Source: Verrucomicrobiales bacterium
Lineage (GTDB): Bacteria; Verrucomicrobiota; Verrucomicrobiia; Limisphaerales; UBA9464
DNA: 64,000 nt
NCBI GenBank assembly: GCA_027488845.1
Contig: JAIYBC010000025.1
Location: 1 to 64,000 of the forward strand
Reading direction: 5' to 3'
Of this stretch, positions 1 through 10,406 are shown one piece after another; within the stretch, counting starts at the first letter, position 1, and every line of letters begins with the position of its first letter. The position numbers and the translations under genes are program-made. Under the pieces are notes generated by a model. The model made no database searches, was not told the origin of the DNA, and worked only from the letters and a program-made list of their open reading frames with translations.

Positions 1-3000
1 CCGTCGAGGAACAGTCGCGATCCGTCGTCGCTCGTCAGGTGGAAGGTCCAGTTCCCGGGCCTCGGGACGCGCAACGTCCCCGTCGACCGTACCGCGAAGA
101 AATCCGCCGGGGCGCCCGGTGAGAAGGCTCCACCTCCGGCCCGGAAGTCGATCGCGCCTCCCTGCAGGACCACGGTCGGGATCCTCCCCTCGAGGCTGTA
201 GTTGGCGAACCGCGAAACCCCAGTACCAAGGGCGTAAATCTCGGTCCGCAGGTCGCCGAAGCCGTCCGCGATGCCGACCGTCCATGCCGCGAGGTCCCCG
301 TCCGGATCCTCGGCCACCAGCAGGAGGTTCGTCTCCACACCCTGCACGATCTCGAAAGGACCCGCCGGAAGGATCCGTGGCGGACGGCTGAATCCACGTG
401 GGCTGGTGTCGCGGTCGTCCGGCGAGCCGTCTCCGTCGGTATCCACCAGCAGCGGATCCGAACGGTCGTTGGTCACCTCCACGAGGTCCGTCAGCCCGTC
501 GCCGTCCGAGTCGGCCCGACGCGGGTCGGTTCCCAGTTCCAGCTCCCGCGCATCGGCCAGTCCGTCGTTGTCGTCGTCCGCGTCGTCCCGGTCGGCCACG
601 CCATCCCGGTCGAAGTCGCCCAAGACCTCAACGGCCAGGGTGCGGACGGTCTCGAAACCGACGCCATCGGTCGCGGTGATCGTGATCGAGCGGGAATCCG
701 TGGTGGCCGCGCGGAGGCGAAGCAGGCCCGTCACGGATCCGGTCGGAGACGCGATCGGCAGGCTGGTCCCCAGCGCCGGCTCCCAGCCGAGAACGTCGAA
801 TCCGACGCCGGCCACGCGCACCGAAGTGAGGTCGCCGTCGGCGTCGGTCACGACGAAAGGCACCGTCGCGGCCACGCCCTCGACGAGTTCCAACGCGTTC
901 GTGCGGTCCACGACCGGGGCCACATCGGGAAGGACCACTTGGCCGAAGACGAGGTCGTCGAGCGCGATGTCGTCGTTGTGTGCGCCGAGGTTCCGGGCGT
1001 CGATGCGGACTCGGAGCTGACGGGCCTGAAGGCGGGGCTGGAACACGAACGCCGTACTGGCGAGCCGGGAAACCGGGAGGTTGGTCCGGACGAAGAGGAC
1101 CTGTCCGGAGGTATCGAGGACCTCGATGCGCTGAACGACCGGATCGTTGGTGGAGTTGGCCGTGAAGGCTGCGAGACGGAACGACCGGAGCGACACCGCG
1201 AAGCCGGGGTCGGCACGCAGGCTGACCTGAAGCACAGCGGTAGAGTCGCGGTTCTCGAACAGGACGTTCCTCAGGTCGCCGTAGCCGAGCCGCCAGAGCG
1301 CCGGCTGGGACTCGCCGTAGTCCACGACGACGTTCGGCGTGAACGGCGCGCCGCCTTCATAGCGGAAGCCACCCATCACCGGCGCGGTCACACGGTCGCC
1401 ATAGTTGCCGTTGATCCCCTGGAAATCGGCGATGCCATCGATGTCGAAGGTCAGCCGGGTCGTTCCCTCGGCGCCCTCCGGCAGCGTCGGCTCCGGATCG
1501 ATCCCGTCGGGCAGGCCGTCGCCGTCCGTGTCGGACCGGTCGACCCGGGTCCCGGCGGCGATTTCCGCCGCGGTGTCCAGACCGTCGAAGTCGAGGTCGG
1601 CAGCCGGAACGTCCGCCTGTTCGGGATCGGTTCCCGAAACCAGCTCCCGTGCGTCGTCGAACCCGTCGCCGTCCTCGTCCTTCCCGGCGAAGTCGGAACG
1701 TCGCAGCGCGAAGCCGGTCAGGGAATCCACGCGGAGACCCGTCTGGCCGCCGCCGTTGGAAACGTCAAACGCGACCCGGTTCGTCCCGGTCCGGAACCCC
1801 GAGGCCAGGGACAGGTCGACGTACCGTGTGAAGCCCGCGCTCGCCGCAACTCCGGCGTCACGGCCGTTCACCAGGATGCGCTCGCCGCCGTCGTCCGTCG
1901 CCCAGCGTCCTGCGATCCGCGCCGTCTCGCCCACGACCTCGCCGTCGAGGACCCATTCGGTCTCGTAACGGTAGAGGCCGGCCGGGCTGCCAGCGGTGTC
2001 GGCCCGCGGCGCGATCCAGCGGGATTCCGCCGAGTTCGCCAGCCACGGTCCGGACACGATCGGGAAGATCCGTCCGTCGTGGGCCACAGCCCCGGTGGAT
2101 CCGGCGTCCCGATTGACCACCAGCCGGTAGTGCGGGTCGGCCACGCCATCGGGCACCGGGACGCCTGCGTCGTCGACGCCGGTGTCGAACAGGCGCCCGT
2201 CCAAGGCAATCCAGGAATGCGAGCGCAACGCGGCCTGGATCCCGGTTTCCGCCGAGTCAACTCCGCCGTCGTTGGCGACGAACCGCGCCGTCACGATTCC
2301 GAACTGCGTCCGACGGGCCACCATCAGGAGCCGGCCTTCACGGTCGGACACCGGCGTCCCAACCGCGACGATCTCCCCGCCCGGGACGATCCCGTCGGCG
2401 GTCTGGAACAGCCGGGCACCCGTCGGCAACGCCGCGACGCGGAACGAAACCGGATCCTCGTCCGGATCGGTGGCCCGCAGGCGGATCCGCACCCGGTCGG
2501 TTGCGAGGGACTCGACATCCGCGACCAGCGACGGAGCCCGGTTCACCTTCCTCCACGCGACGGTCAGCACGTTCGTCGCGGTCTTTCCGGCGGAATCCGT
2601 GGCGACGGCGGTCAGGTCGACCGAACCGCTGGCCGGGGCGGAGTTCGGGATGGTGAACGTCAGGCGGTTGGTGGCGCCCGAGGCGAAGCTGCGGTCGACG
2701 GAGAGCGGCGCCGGGGCGGTGAGAAGGACGTTCGTCACCGCGACGTCGTCGACGGCCGAGACGGAAACCACGAAGGCGAGACCGCGGGTCAACGGTTGGA
2801 GCTCCGGATCGACCAGGGTCAACGTCACGGCCGGGGGCTCGTCGGGAATCGTCTCGAAGGTGCGGACGGCGACCGGCGAGTCGTTGCCGAACCGGTCGGT
2901 GGCGATGGCGCGGACGGTCACGGAACCGGACGGCGGCAAGGTGAGGCGCTGACGGAACGGCGCCTCGCGGTCCTCGCCGAGCGGGATGAAGTCGTCGCCG

Positions 3001-6000
3001 GAGTTGAACCGGACCCGCGCACCGGGCTCGGTCCCGGCGAGCAGGACCTCGACCTCGACGGTGCTGCCGGCCACAGAACGGAGGCCGTCGGCGATGCGCA
3101 GCGTGGCGACCTCGGGTCCAAGGGTGTCGAGGGTGTCGAAGGTCGAGACGAACGGCTGGCCGACGGCGGCGTTGCCGGCGAGGTCGACGACGTTGGAGAG
3201 GACGACGCGGTAGCGGGCGTTGACCTCGAGCGCTGCGCGCGGCGTGAAGTTCACGACCAGGCCGCCGAGCGTGACCGCGGACGTTCCCTCCACGGGACCG
3301 GACGGACCCTCGACGCGCAGCGACAGGCCCTCCGCGATCGGCTCGTTGAAGGAGGCGCGGAACACCGAACGGGGATCGATCTGGTTGGTCCCGTTCTCGG
3401 GGAAGAGGGACACCAGCAACGGCGGGTCGGCGTCGACGGTGCGGAACTCCGAGGTGAACAACGCGGCGAGCGTGCGGCCGACGAGGTCCTTCACCGCGGT
3501 CTTGGCCGGGAAGGCGAGGACGGCGTCCCGGTCCGATTCCAGGACGACCACGCGGTAGCTCTGGAGGCTGCGGAAAGGCCGGGCCGGGGTCAGGCGGATG
3601 CGGCGGGCGACGCCGTCCACGGCGACCAGCTCGACCACAGCGGGGACCTCGTTGCCGGTGGCCGAGCGCAGGAAGACGCCGCCGCCGCCGATCGTCGACG
3701 GGTCGAGGGCCTCGCTGAAGTCGAGTTCCACCACGCTGTCCACGCGGACCGCGGTGGCGCCATCGGCCGGGCGGACAGCGACGACCGCCGGCAGGGCCTC
3801 GTCGAGGACCACCGTGCCGAGGTCGAGTTCCTGGCCGTTCGTGGAGAGCGTGCCGGCCGCATGCTGGAGTCCGGAGACCGCCTGGACGATCGCCTCGAGC
3901 CGGATGTCGCCGAGGGGGATCCCGTCGAAGCGGAACAGCCCGTTCGTGTCGGTCGAGCGGGCGGTGCGGCCGAGCGACTCGCCGAGCGCCCGGAACTGCA
4001 TGGAGACGTCGGCGTCGACGACCGGCGTGACGCCGTCGGCCCGCACGAGGCGGCCGAGGACGGTCCCGGCCGGGAACAGGGTCAACATGACGGCGCGTTC
4101 CTCGCCCCCGTTCGCCACGGTCGTGTCGGCGCGGGCCGAGAGGGCTCCGCCCTGGGCGGTGACGGAGACCCGTCCCACCGGGATGTTCCCGGCGGAGAAG
4201 GCGCCGGAGGCATCGGTCTGGCGGACCACCTCGCGTCCAAGGAACAGGCTGGCGCCGCTGCGGATCCGGACGATCGAGTCGGGAACCGGCGTGACGCCGT
4301 CCGCGGCGACCACGCGGCCGGAGACGACGCCCACGCCGGGCAGGACCACCTCCAGGAGGCGTTCCTGTCCGGCGACGGTCAGGGTGACGTTCGTCTGGGC
4401 CCCGTTCGACGTGTCCTCCGGCTGGTCGGAGAACACCGTCACGGAGAGCAGGCGGTTGAGCGGGAAGGAACGGAACACCGCCTCGCCGGCGTCGTCCACG
4501 GCCGAGGACATCCTGAAGTCCCCAAGGCGCACCGTGGCGGTGGCGTTCGTGCCCGGCACGCCGGCGAACCGCCGCGAGACCCGCACTCGCAGGTCGGCCA
4601 GCGGCTGGAGCTCGATGGTGGTGGATACCGAGGCGACGTCGTCGGGGATGGCGACGGAGACGGAACCGGTGACCCCGTCGAGGGAAGCCTCGATGCGGCC
4701 GGTGCCGGCGGGAACGTTCGCGAAGCGGAAGGTCCCGTCCGGACCCGTGGTCACGGTGCGGTTCTGGACCACGCCCGACGCGGTCGCGTTGAGGGTGACC
4801 GTCGCCCCGGCGGCCGGTCCGGTCCGGGCGCTGTTGACGACCGTGCCGGTCACCTCGGCAAGGGACTGTTCCAACAGCAAGAGCCGCCTCAGTTCGCCGG
4901 GGACCTCGAGTTGGAAGGTGAGACGGCCCGCACGGCCGGTGACCGGATCCGCGCTCTCGAGGCGGAAGACACCCATGGGAAGGGCGTCGATGGAGAACTC
5001 CCCGGCGCCGTCGGTGGTCGCGGAGCCCACGGCCTCGGATCCCTCGATCACCGTGACCTGCGCGAACGCCACCGGCGTCACGCCGTCACGGCGCAGGAAC
5101 CGGCCCGCGATCGCCGCGGTCCCCTCCAGGGTCACGGCCACCGTCGCCTCCGAGTCGCGGGCCACCGTGGCCGAGGCTCGGCCGAAGATCCGGATGACGC
5201 CCGCCTGAAGCTCCACGCGCACGCCGTAGGCGCCCTCGCTGAGTCCGCCGAAGACCACCTCGCCCGAGGCGTCGGTCGTCCCCTCGGCCACCTCGTTGGG
5301 AAAGGCAACGCCCTCGGCCCGGGTGATCGCACCGGCCGCCGGCGTTCCGTCGGCACGGAGCACCCGGATGCGCAGGCCACCCTTCCCGAGCAGCCGCACG
5401 TCCACGAGGTTGGCCACCACGTTCGTCCCGGTCGGCAGCACCCGCGCGATCGAACGTCCCACGGTGCCGTCCGCGGTGTTGGTCACGGTCACCACGTAGT
5501 CCACCCCCGGCGCCCCGTTGTTGATCGCCGGCAGGCCGAAGCGCGTGTCGAAGCGTCCGTCCGCCTCGGTGCGGACGACAAGGTCGCCGAAGCCGATCGC
5601 CACCGGCACCTGCGCGCCGACGAGCGTGCCATCGGGATGGAACACACGTCCGGCAAGGCGCCCGTTCACTTCGCGCGCCGGCGGGAACCGGAGCAGGACG
5701 TTCGTCGAGTCCCGGTCCAGCGGATCCGTGAGCACCTGGGTCGAGATCACCTGCGGGAAGAACGGCGACGCGGCCTGCACCTGGATCTGGCCGACGGCCA
5801 CGGCCCGCACCTGGAACTCGCCCGAGGCCGCGTCGCTGTCGACGTCGCCGCGGATCACGAATCCGGGCGCCATCTTGGGGGTCAGTCCCGGTCCGCTCAC
5901 CCGGACCAACGCGCCGATGGGGACCGACTGGGAGTTCTCCACGCGCCCGGCGATGCGCCCGAGCGGCCGCATGCGGAAGGTCACCTCGCGGGTCTCGCCG

Positions 6001-9000
6001 TCGAAGTTCAGCGTCACCACCGTCTCGTCGAAGCTCGGCGGGACGAACGTCGCCCCCGTGCCGTTCAACAGCGGGTCGTTGACCCCCATGAAGACCTTCA
6101 ACGCCTGGTTGAAGGCCGCCTCGGGGTCCGCCTGGATCTCCTCCTCGCTCGGCACGCTCGGGTCGTTCACCGGCGGGTTCTCCGACGGCGCGGAAAGCTG
6201 GTAGGGCTGGCCCAGCGGAAGGCCTTCCCAAAGGAAGCGCCCTTCGCGGTCCGCGCGGACGAAGCTGAAGCCCTCGTCCTCCGGATGGCACACCATCGCC
6301 CCCGGCATCGGACGCCCCTCCGCGTCGAGCACCAGCCCGACCACACGCGCCGCCGGGGTGAGCCGGATCAGGACGAAGTTGTCGTCACCCGGGAGCACCT
6401 CGATCGCGGCCGAGCCGAAGCGCGGGAAGTCGAACGGCGGATCCGACTGCGGCGGCCGGTTCGCGACGGACCGTTCCACGCCGGCCTGGAATTCGCGCCT
6501 TCCATAGGCCACGCCGGGGATCTCGAAGAAGCCCTGGGCGTCGGTCCGCACGATCTCGCGTCCGCCCGCGACCAACGCGTTGCCCACACCCCGCTCTCCC
6601 GCCGCCGTGAGCACCCGTCCACGGACCAGGGCCGAGCCGGGCAAGGCCAGCACAGCAAACGGCGTCTCGGCCTCCCGCAGCGTGATCCGCTCGGTCCCGG
6701 TGACCCGACGACCGTCCGAGGACAAGGCCGCCAGGGAGAAGTTGCCCACGGGGACGTCCGCGAACTCCCAACGGCCTTCGGCGTCGGCCGTGGTCTCGGC
6801 GAAGGCCCGGAAGCGCCCGAACCGATCCTGACCCGTCCCGATCAGAACCCGGGCGCCCGAATGCGGCGTCCGGCGGTCCGCCTCGGTCACGCGGCCCGCG
6901 ACGGAGGTCCGCGGATCCGCCAGCGCGTTGAAGCGCACCGTCAGCCGACGCACCTCGCCCGGCGCGTCCAGCGCGTCGTCGAGGATCCGCAGGCGTCCAA
7001 GGGAATCCTCCACCTTCAGGCTGAACACCCCCAACGGGACGCCGTGGAAGGAGAACCGGCCCTCGGAGTCCGAGAACACGCCCCGGCCCAGCTCGCGGCT
7101 CGCCGGATCCGGGAAGAGGTTCACCGCCGCGTTCGCCACCGGCGTCGTCCCGTCGGCCTGCAACACCACGCCCTCGACCGTTCCCCGGCCGCGGAAGGTC
7201 AGCACCATCGGGACGACGGTTCCTTCACGGCGCGATTCGGGCAGCACCAGGTCGTCGACGGTCGCCCGGTCGAGGCCTTCGGCCTGGGCGATCGCCTCGC
7301 CGACGGAGCCCGCCGCGAACATGCCCAACAACGTGTTTTGGAAACGCTCGGAGGTGGCCAGCTCGCGCATCCGGTCGCCTTGGACCACGCCCGCCACCGA
7401 GGCCTCCAGGATCAGGGACGTCCCCTCCGCCGACAGCGACGAGGTGTCGGTCGTGGCGACGGTGTAGGGGATGCCCGCCAACACGAAGTCGAAGCCGAAG
7501 TCGCCGTTGGTGTCGGTCAGCACCTGCGACGGACGGAAGATCCACTTCTTGCACTCGTCGAGGGATTCCACCGAATCCCGGTACACGAGGGTGACCGGGA
7601 TCCCGGCCACCGGGCTGCCGCCCGAACGCACCACGCGTCCCCGGACGGCGACGCCCGCCCGGCTGGACGAAAGGATCGCCCGCGAACGGTCGGTGATCGG
7701 ATGCCCGCGCGGATCGGTCACCGCCGCGTCCACCGAGACCGTCCGCGGCATCAGCCCGCCGACGGGCCGTTGCAACGTCAGCAACGCCACGCGTCCGCCG
7801 GGCTGGATCTGCACGGTTGCCGCGGTCGAACCGTCGTCCAGGCGGTAGGCCGCCGGCACGTTCACCCGGTCCTGGGACATCGGCTTCGAAAACAGCGCGG
7901 CGACGATGTTGGCGTAGTTGCCGATGCCGGGCAGCGGACACGGCTTCACAGGGCGTCCGACGAGCACCTCGAGGTCCTGACGGATCGAGACCAACTCCGG
8001 TGGAAGCTCCGTCACCGTGGTGGCCGTGCCGACGGACGGGACTCCCGGGATCCCGGTGCAGGTCGCATCCGAACGCAGCTCGGCGGAGGCCGGGAAGGGG
8101 TTCCAGTCATGGCAACCGGTTCGGGAAACCAATTCCCACGCCACCGCACGGCCCACGCCGTTGGTGCCGAGGACGAGGCCGTTCAGCCGGGTCGCGGCGT
8201 CGCCGGTGAGGCTCCATCGGACGAGGTCCGCCGGATCGGATCCGGGATCGCGGACGACGAGCCAGCCGGCGTTCGTCCCGCCATAGGCCACCGCACCGGG
8301 AATCGCGCTGCGCCGGATTCCGGCCTCGGAGGTCCCGCGGAGGAGGGTCACCTCGCCCGGTCCGCCGTCGAAGGCCGCCAGGAGCCAGGATTCGCCGCGG
8401 CCGGCGAGGTCGGGTCCGGCGGATTCGAGCAGACGGGCAGGCCCCTGCGGCGCGTGCAGCACCAGCTCGGCCATCACGGCCTCACGCCATTCGCGGCCGG
8501 CATCGGTCTCGCGGAGGATCTGGTCCCAACCCACCTGGAAGGAACGTCCGCCCTGCCAGTCGAGCATCAGGTCGAGCAACACGCGGTTCGTGGCGTCGCC
8601 GTAGAGGATGCGTTGGCCGGCCTCCGCGAGGTCCAACGAGCGCCGGGTGACGACCGAGCGGTCGAGACGGAGGACGCCGGCCGGCACGACGCCGGCGGTG
8701 GCCAGGCTCAGGGCCTGTCCGAGCATGCGGTCCGCGGCCCGGCGGATCCCGGGCGGCAGGTTCGTGACCAGGCCCGGAAGCCCGATCGTGTCGCCCGACA
8801 GCGCCACGCCGCGTTCATCGATGCCCATCGTCAGCAGGAACCTGCCGGTCGAGGCGTCGTCGCCAAGGGTCAGGTTGGAGAAGCGGATCGAACCGGTGCG
8901 CTGTGAACGCATGCGGTAGCGCGCCGTCGCACTCTGGCCGGGCGGGATGTCGCCGAGGAACACCGTCGGCTGCTGGTCGCCTTCGAACACGGTGCCGCTG

Positions 9001-10406
9001 AGCGAGGAGGACGGCAGCGTGACGCTCACCTGGTTCGCCCGCGACGGGGACGTGTTCAGGACGGTCACCGCGGCCTCGTAGGGTTCGCCGCTGCGGATGG
9101 TCTTCGGGTGGCTGAAGGTGATGGAGAAGTTCGGGTTGCGGACCAGCACGGAGCCGGCGGCCTTGCCCACGATCCTCACCGGCCCGGCGGCGAGCCCTTC
9201 GAGGCTGGCGGTCAGCTCGATGTCCATGACGTGCAGGCCCTCGTGGAGGCCCTCGACGAGGAACTCCGCCTGGCCGCTCTCGCCGGGCTGCAGGCGCGGG
9301 ATGTCGTCGGCGGTGCCGACCTTGCCGTCGGCTCCCGCACGGACGACCGCCTGCACCGGCTGGACCTCGCGGTTGGCGCCGAGACGGGCGAAGCGCAGCG
9401 GGTCGTCGCCCGGGGCGTCATGCGATGCCGCCGCGATCCCGTCGCCGCCGAGCGGGAGTTTCAGCCTGCCGCGGACGTCGACCACGGAGAGCCCGGACCC
9501 CGACGGCGCGCCGTTCTCGGTGAAGAGCTGGACGCTGAAGAACTGGTTCAGGAACCCGACATTGCCGGGGATCACCATCAGCGCCGGGATCGGCGGGATG
9601 GTCAGCTTGATGCCGGAGCCCTCGCCGTCCACCGGCTGGAAACCGATCGGCTGGGTCTGGATCTGGAGTCCGGCGTTGCGCAGCTCCTGCGGGAGCTGCA
9701 CGAGGTTGGCGGCGATATCCTCGTTGATCCGCGCCGCCTCGGCGAGACGTTCCTCCAGCTCCGCGGCCGGGATGATCTCGGTGGTCTGGCGGATGGAGGG
9801 CGTCACCACCGGGAACCGGACCGGGAAGGTGCGGCCGTCGAGCACGAAGCCGACCTCGAACTCCACCGCCCGGAAGTTCGACTCGTCGATCGAGATGCCG
9901 CGCTCACTGATCTCCGCGGAGGTCAGCGGTCGCGAGGTCACGCGGGAGACGAGCACCTCGTCGAACACGGTGATGGGAACCGACGACGGCGAGCCCTCGA
10001 GCAGGGTGACGGTGTTGGTGCCCTCGACGCGGACGAGCCGGACCTGGTCGAGGCGGTAGTCGCCGACGAGCGGAAGGGGCGGGAGCAGGAGGGGCTGTCC
10101 GACCGCGCCGAGGATCTCGCGGGCGGGGAACGAGGGACCGCGCAAAGTGGCCGCGACGAACGCCCCCCGTGCGAACGCGGCGTCACCGGTGTAGGTCACC
10201 GCGACCGACCCGGCGATGCCCTTGGGCACCGACAGCGTAGCCGGCGACACCGCGAGCGACCGCCCGGTGATCCGGTAGTCGAGGGTGGTCAGCGGGGTGG
10301 AGGCGCGGGCAACGGCAAGTCCCAGCACGAGGGCCAGGACGAACAGGACCTGCAATGTCCGAAGTCCAGCGGACCGGGTGGATGGATGCTCGGTTCCAGT
10401 TCTCAT
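1..10406 (-). CDS. Giant secreted multidomain protein (carboxypeptidase-regulatory repeats, Ig-like, Ca-binding, PA14); 3' end beyond window
   Basis: An uninterrupted minus-strand frame gives at least 3467 residues and runs off the left edge. I saw no stop in the parts I translated. It starts at an ATG overlapping the stop of the upstream gene (ATGA). Residues 1-36 are a signal peptide with a hydrophobic LFVLALVLGLAVA core. A CARDB-like stretch lies near 420-505. Many carboxypeptidase-regulatory-like beta-sandwich repeats (pattern GRV..ADG.PV.GA.V, then D..G.F...) fill roughly 920-2175. Two SbsA-type Ig-like domains (PADGATAVRVDSVVELDFSEALDP; PENGTNQIDPRSVFRASFNEP) follow at about 2200-2420, then cadherin/Ig-like modules. 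DxDxDG thrombospondin-3-type calcium repeats lie near 2905-2970 and 3265-3335. A PA14 domain (GNWTFHLTSDDGSRLFLDG) begins near 3412. Likely an exported surface or matrix protein. Function and substrate are not known. The reading and domain boundaries are by eye. Confidence 0.85.
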   Translation of the reverse strand, partial: MRTGTEHPSTRSAGLRTLQVLFVLALVLGLAVARASTPLTTLDYRITGRSLAVSPATLSVPKGIAGSVAVTYTGDAAFARGAFVAATLRGPSFPAREILGAVGQPLLLPPLPLVGDYRLDQVRLVRVEGTNTVTLLEGSPSSVPITVFDEVLVSRVTSRPLTSAEISERGISIDESNFRAVEFEVGFVLDGRTFPVRFPVVTPSIRQTTEIIPAAELEERLAEAARINEDIAANLVQLPQELRNAGLQIQTQPIGFQPVDGEGSGIKLTIPPIPALMVIPGNVGFLNQFFSVQLFTENGAPSGSGLSVVDVRGRLKLPLGGDGIAAASHDAPGDDPLRFARLGANREVQPVQAVVRAGADGKVGTADDIPRLQPGESGQAEFLVEGLHEGLHVMDIELTASLEGLAAGPVRIVGKAAGSVLVRNPNFSITFSHPKTIRSGEPYEAAVTVLNTSPSRANQVSVTLPSSSLSGTVFEGDQQPTVFLGDIPPGQSATARYRMRSQRTGSIRFSNLTLGDDASTGRFLLTMGIDERGVALSGDTIGLPGLVTNLPPGIRRAADRMLGQALSLATAGVVPAGVLRLDRSVVTRRSLDLAEAGQRILYGDATNRVLLDLMLDWQGGRSFQVGWDQILRETDAGREWREAVMAELVLHAPQGPARLLESAGPDLAGRGESWLLAAFDGGPGEVTLLRGTSEAGIRRSAIPGAVAYGGTNAGWLVVRDPGSDPADLVRWSLTGDAATRLNGLVLGTNGVGRAVAWELVSRTGCHDWNPFPASAELRSDATCTGIPGVPSVGTATTVTELPPELVSIRQDLEVLVGRPVKPCPLPGIGNYANIVAALFSKPMSQDRVNVPAAYRLDDGSTAATVQIQPGGRVALLTLQRPVGGLMPRTVSVDAAVTDPRGHPITDRSRAILSSSRAGVAVRGRVVRSGGSPVAGIPVTLVYRDSVESLDECKKWIFRPSQVLTDTNGDFGFDFVLAGIPYTVATTDTSSLSAEGTSLILEASVAGVVQGDRMRELATSERFQNTLLGMFAAGSVGEAIAQAEGLDRATVDDLVLPESRREGTVVPMVLTFRGRGTVEGVVLQADGTTPVANAAVNLFPDPASRELGRGVFSDSEGRFSFHGVPLGVFSLKVEDSLGRLRILDDALDAPGEVRRLTVRFNALADPRTSVAGRVTEADRRTPHSGARVLIGTGQDRFGRFRAFAETTADAEGRWEFADVPVGNFSLAALSSDGRRVTGTERITLREAETPFAVLALPGSALVRGRVLTAAGERGVGNALVAGGREIVRTDAQGFFEIPGVAYGRREFQAGVERSVANRPPQSDPPFDFPRFGSAAIEVLPGDDNFVLIRLTPAARVVGLVLDAEGRPMPGAMVCHPEDEGFSFVRADREGRFLWEGLPLGQPYQLSAPSENPPVNDPSVPSEEEIQADPEAAFNQALKVFMGVNDPLLNGTGATFVPPSFDETVVTLNFDGETREVTFRMRPLGRIAGRVENSQSVPIGALVRVSGPGLTPKMAPGFVIRGDVDSDAASGEFQVRAVAVGQIQVQAASPFFPQVISTQVLTDPLDRDSTNVLLRFPPAREVNGRLAGRVFHPDGTLVGAQVPVAIGFGDLVVRTEADGRFDTRFGLPAINNGAPGVDYVVTVTNTADGTVGRSIARVLPTGTNVVANLVDVRLLGKGGLRIRVLRADGTPAAGAITRAEGVAFPNEVAEGTTDASGEVVFGGLSEGAYGVRVELQAGVIRIFGRASATVARDSEATVAVTLEGTAAIAGRFLRRDGVTPVAFAQVTVIEGSEAVGSATTDGAGEFSIDALPMGVFRLESADPVTGRAGRLTFQLEVPGELRRLLLLEQSLAEVTGTVVNSARTGPAAGATVTLNATASGVVQNRTVTTGPDGTFRFANVPAGTGRIEASLDGVTGSVSVAIPDDVASVSTTIELQPLADLRVRVSRRFAGVPGTNATATVRLGDFRMSSAVDDAGEAVFRSFPLNRLLSVTVFSDQPEDTSNGAQTNVTLTVAGQERLLEVVLPGVGVVSGRVVAADGVTPVPDSIVRIRSGASLFLGREVVRQTDASGAFSAGNIPVGRVSVTAQGGALSARADTTVANGGEERAVMLTLFPAGTVLGRLVRADGVTPVVDADVSMQFRALGESLGRTARSTDTNGLFRFDGIPLGDIRLEAIVQAVSGLQHAAGTLSTNGQELDLGTVVLDEALPAVVAVRPADGATAVRVDSVVELDFSEALDPSTIGGGGVFLRSATGNEVPAVVELVAVDGVARRIRLTPARPFRSLQSYRVVVLESDRDAVLAFPAKTAVKDLVGRTLAALFTSEFRTVDADPPLLVSLFPENGTNQIDPRSVFRASFNEPIAEGLSLRVEGPSGPVEGTSAVTLGGLVVNFTPRAALEVNARYRVVLSNVVDLAGNAAVGQPFVSTFDTLDTLGPEVATLRIADGLRSVAGSTVEVEVLLAGTEPGARVRFNSGDDFIPLGEDREAPFRQRLTLPPSGSVTVRAIATDRFGNDSPVAVRTFETIPDEPPAVTLTLVDPELQPLTRGLAFVVSVSAVDDVAVTNVLLTAPAPLSVDRSFASGATNRLTFTIPNSAPASGSVDLTAVATDSAGKTATNVLTVAWRKVNRAPSLVADVESLATDRVRIRLRATDPDEDPVSFRVAALPTGARLFQTADGIVPGGEIVAVGTPVSDREGRLLMVARRTQFGIVTARFVANDGGVDSAETGIQAALRSHSWIALDGRLFDTGVDDAGVPVPDGVADPHYRLVVNRDAGSTGAVAHDGRIFPIVSGPWLANSAESRWIAPRADTAGSPAGLYRYETEWVLDGEVVGETARIAGRWATDDGGERILVNGRDAGVAASAGFTRYVDLSLASGFRTGTNRVAFDVSNGGGQTGLRVDSLTGFALRRSDFAGKDEDGDGFDDARELVSGTDPEQADVPAADLDFDGLDTAAEIAAGTRVDRSDTDGDGLPDGIDPEPTLPEGAEGTTRLTFDIDGIADFQGINGNYGDRVTAPVMGGFRYEGGAPFTPNVVVDYGESQPALWRLGYGDLRNVLFENRDSTAVLQVSLRADPGFAVSLRSFRLAAFTANSTNDPVVQRIEVLDTSGQVLFVRTNLPVSRLASTAFVFQPRLQARQLRVRIDARNLGAHNDDIALDDLVFGQVVLPDVAPVVDRTNALELVEGVAATVPFVVTDADGDLTSVRVAGVGFDVLGWEPALGTSLPIASPTGSVTGLLRLRAATTDSRSITITATDGVGFETVRTLAVEVLGDFDRDGVADRDDADDDNDGLADARELELGTDPRRADSDGDGLTDLVEVTNDRSDPLLVDTDGDGSPDDRDTSPRGFSRPPRILPAGPFEIVQGVETNLLLVAEDPDGDLAAWTVGIADGFGDLRTEIYALGTGVSRFANYSLEGRIPTVVLQGGAIDFRAGGGAFSPGAPADFFAVRSTGTLRVPRPGNWTFHLTSDDGSRLFLD

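Noticed and set aside
939-8906. A 2655-codon open frame on the plus strand
   Set aside because: Antisense to the giant secreted protein. It has Arg/Gly/His/Val-rich composition and no domain or signal; a by-product of high GC in the true minus-strand gene.
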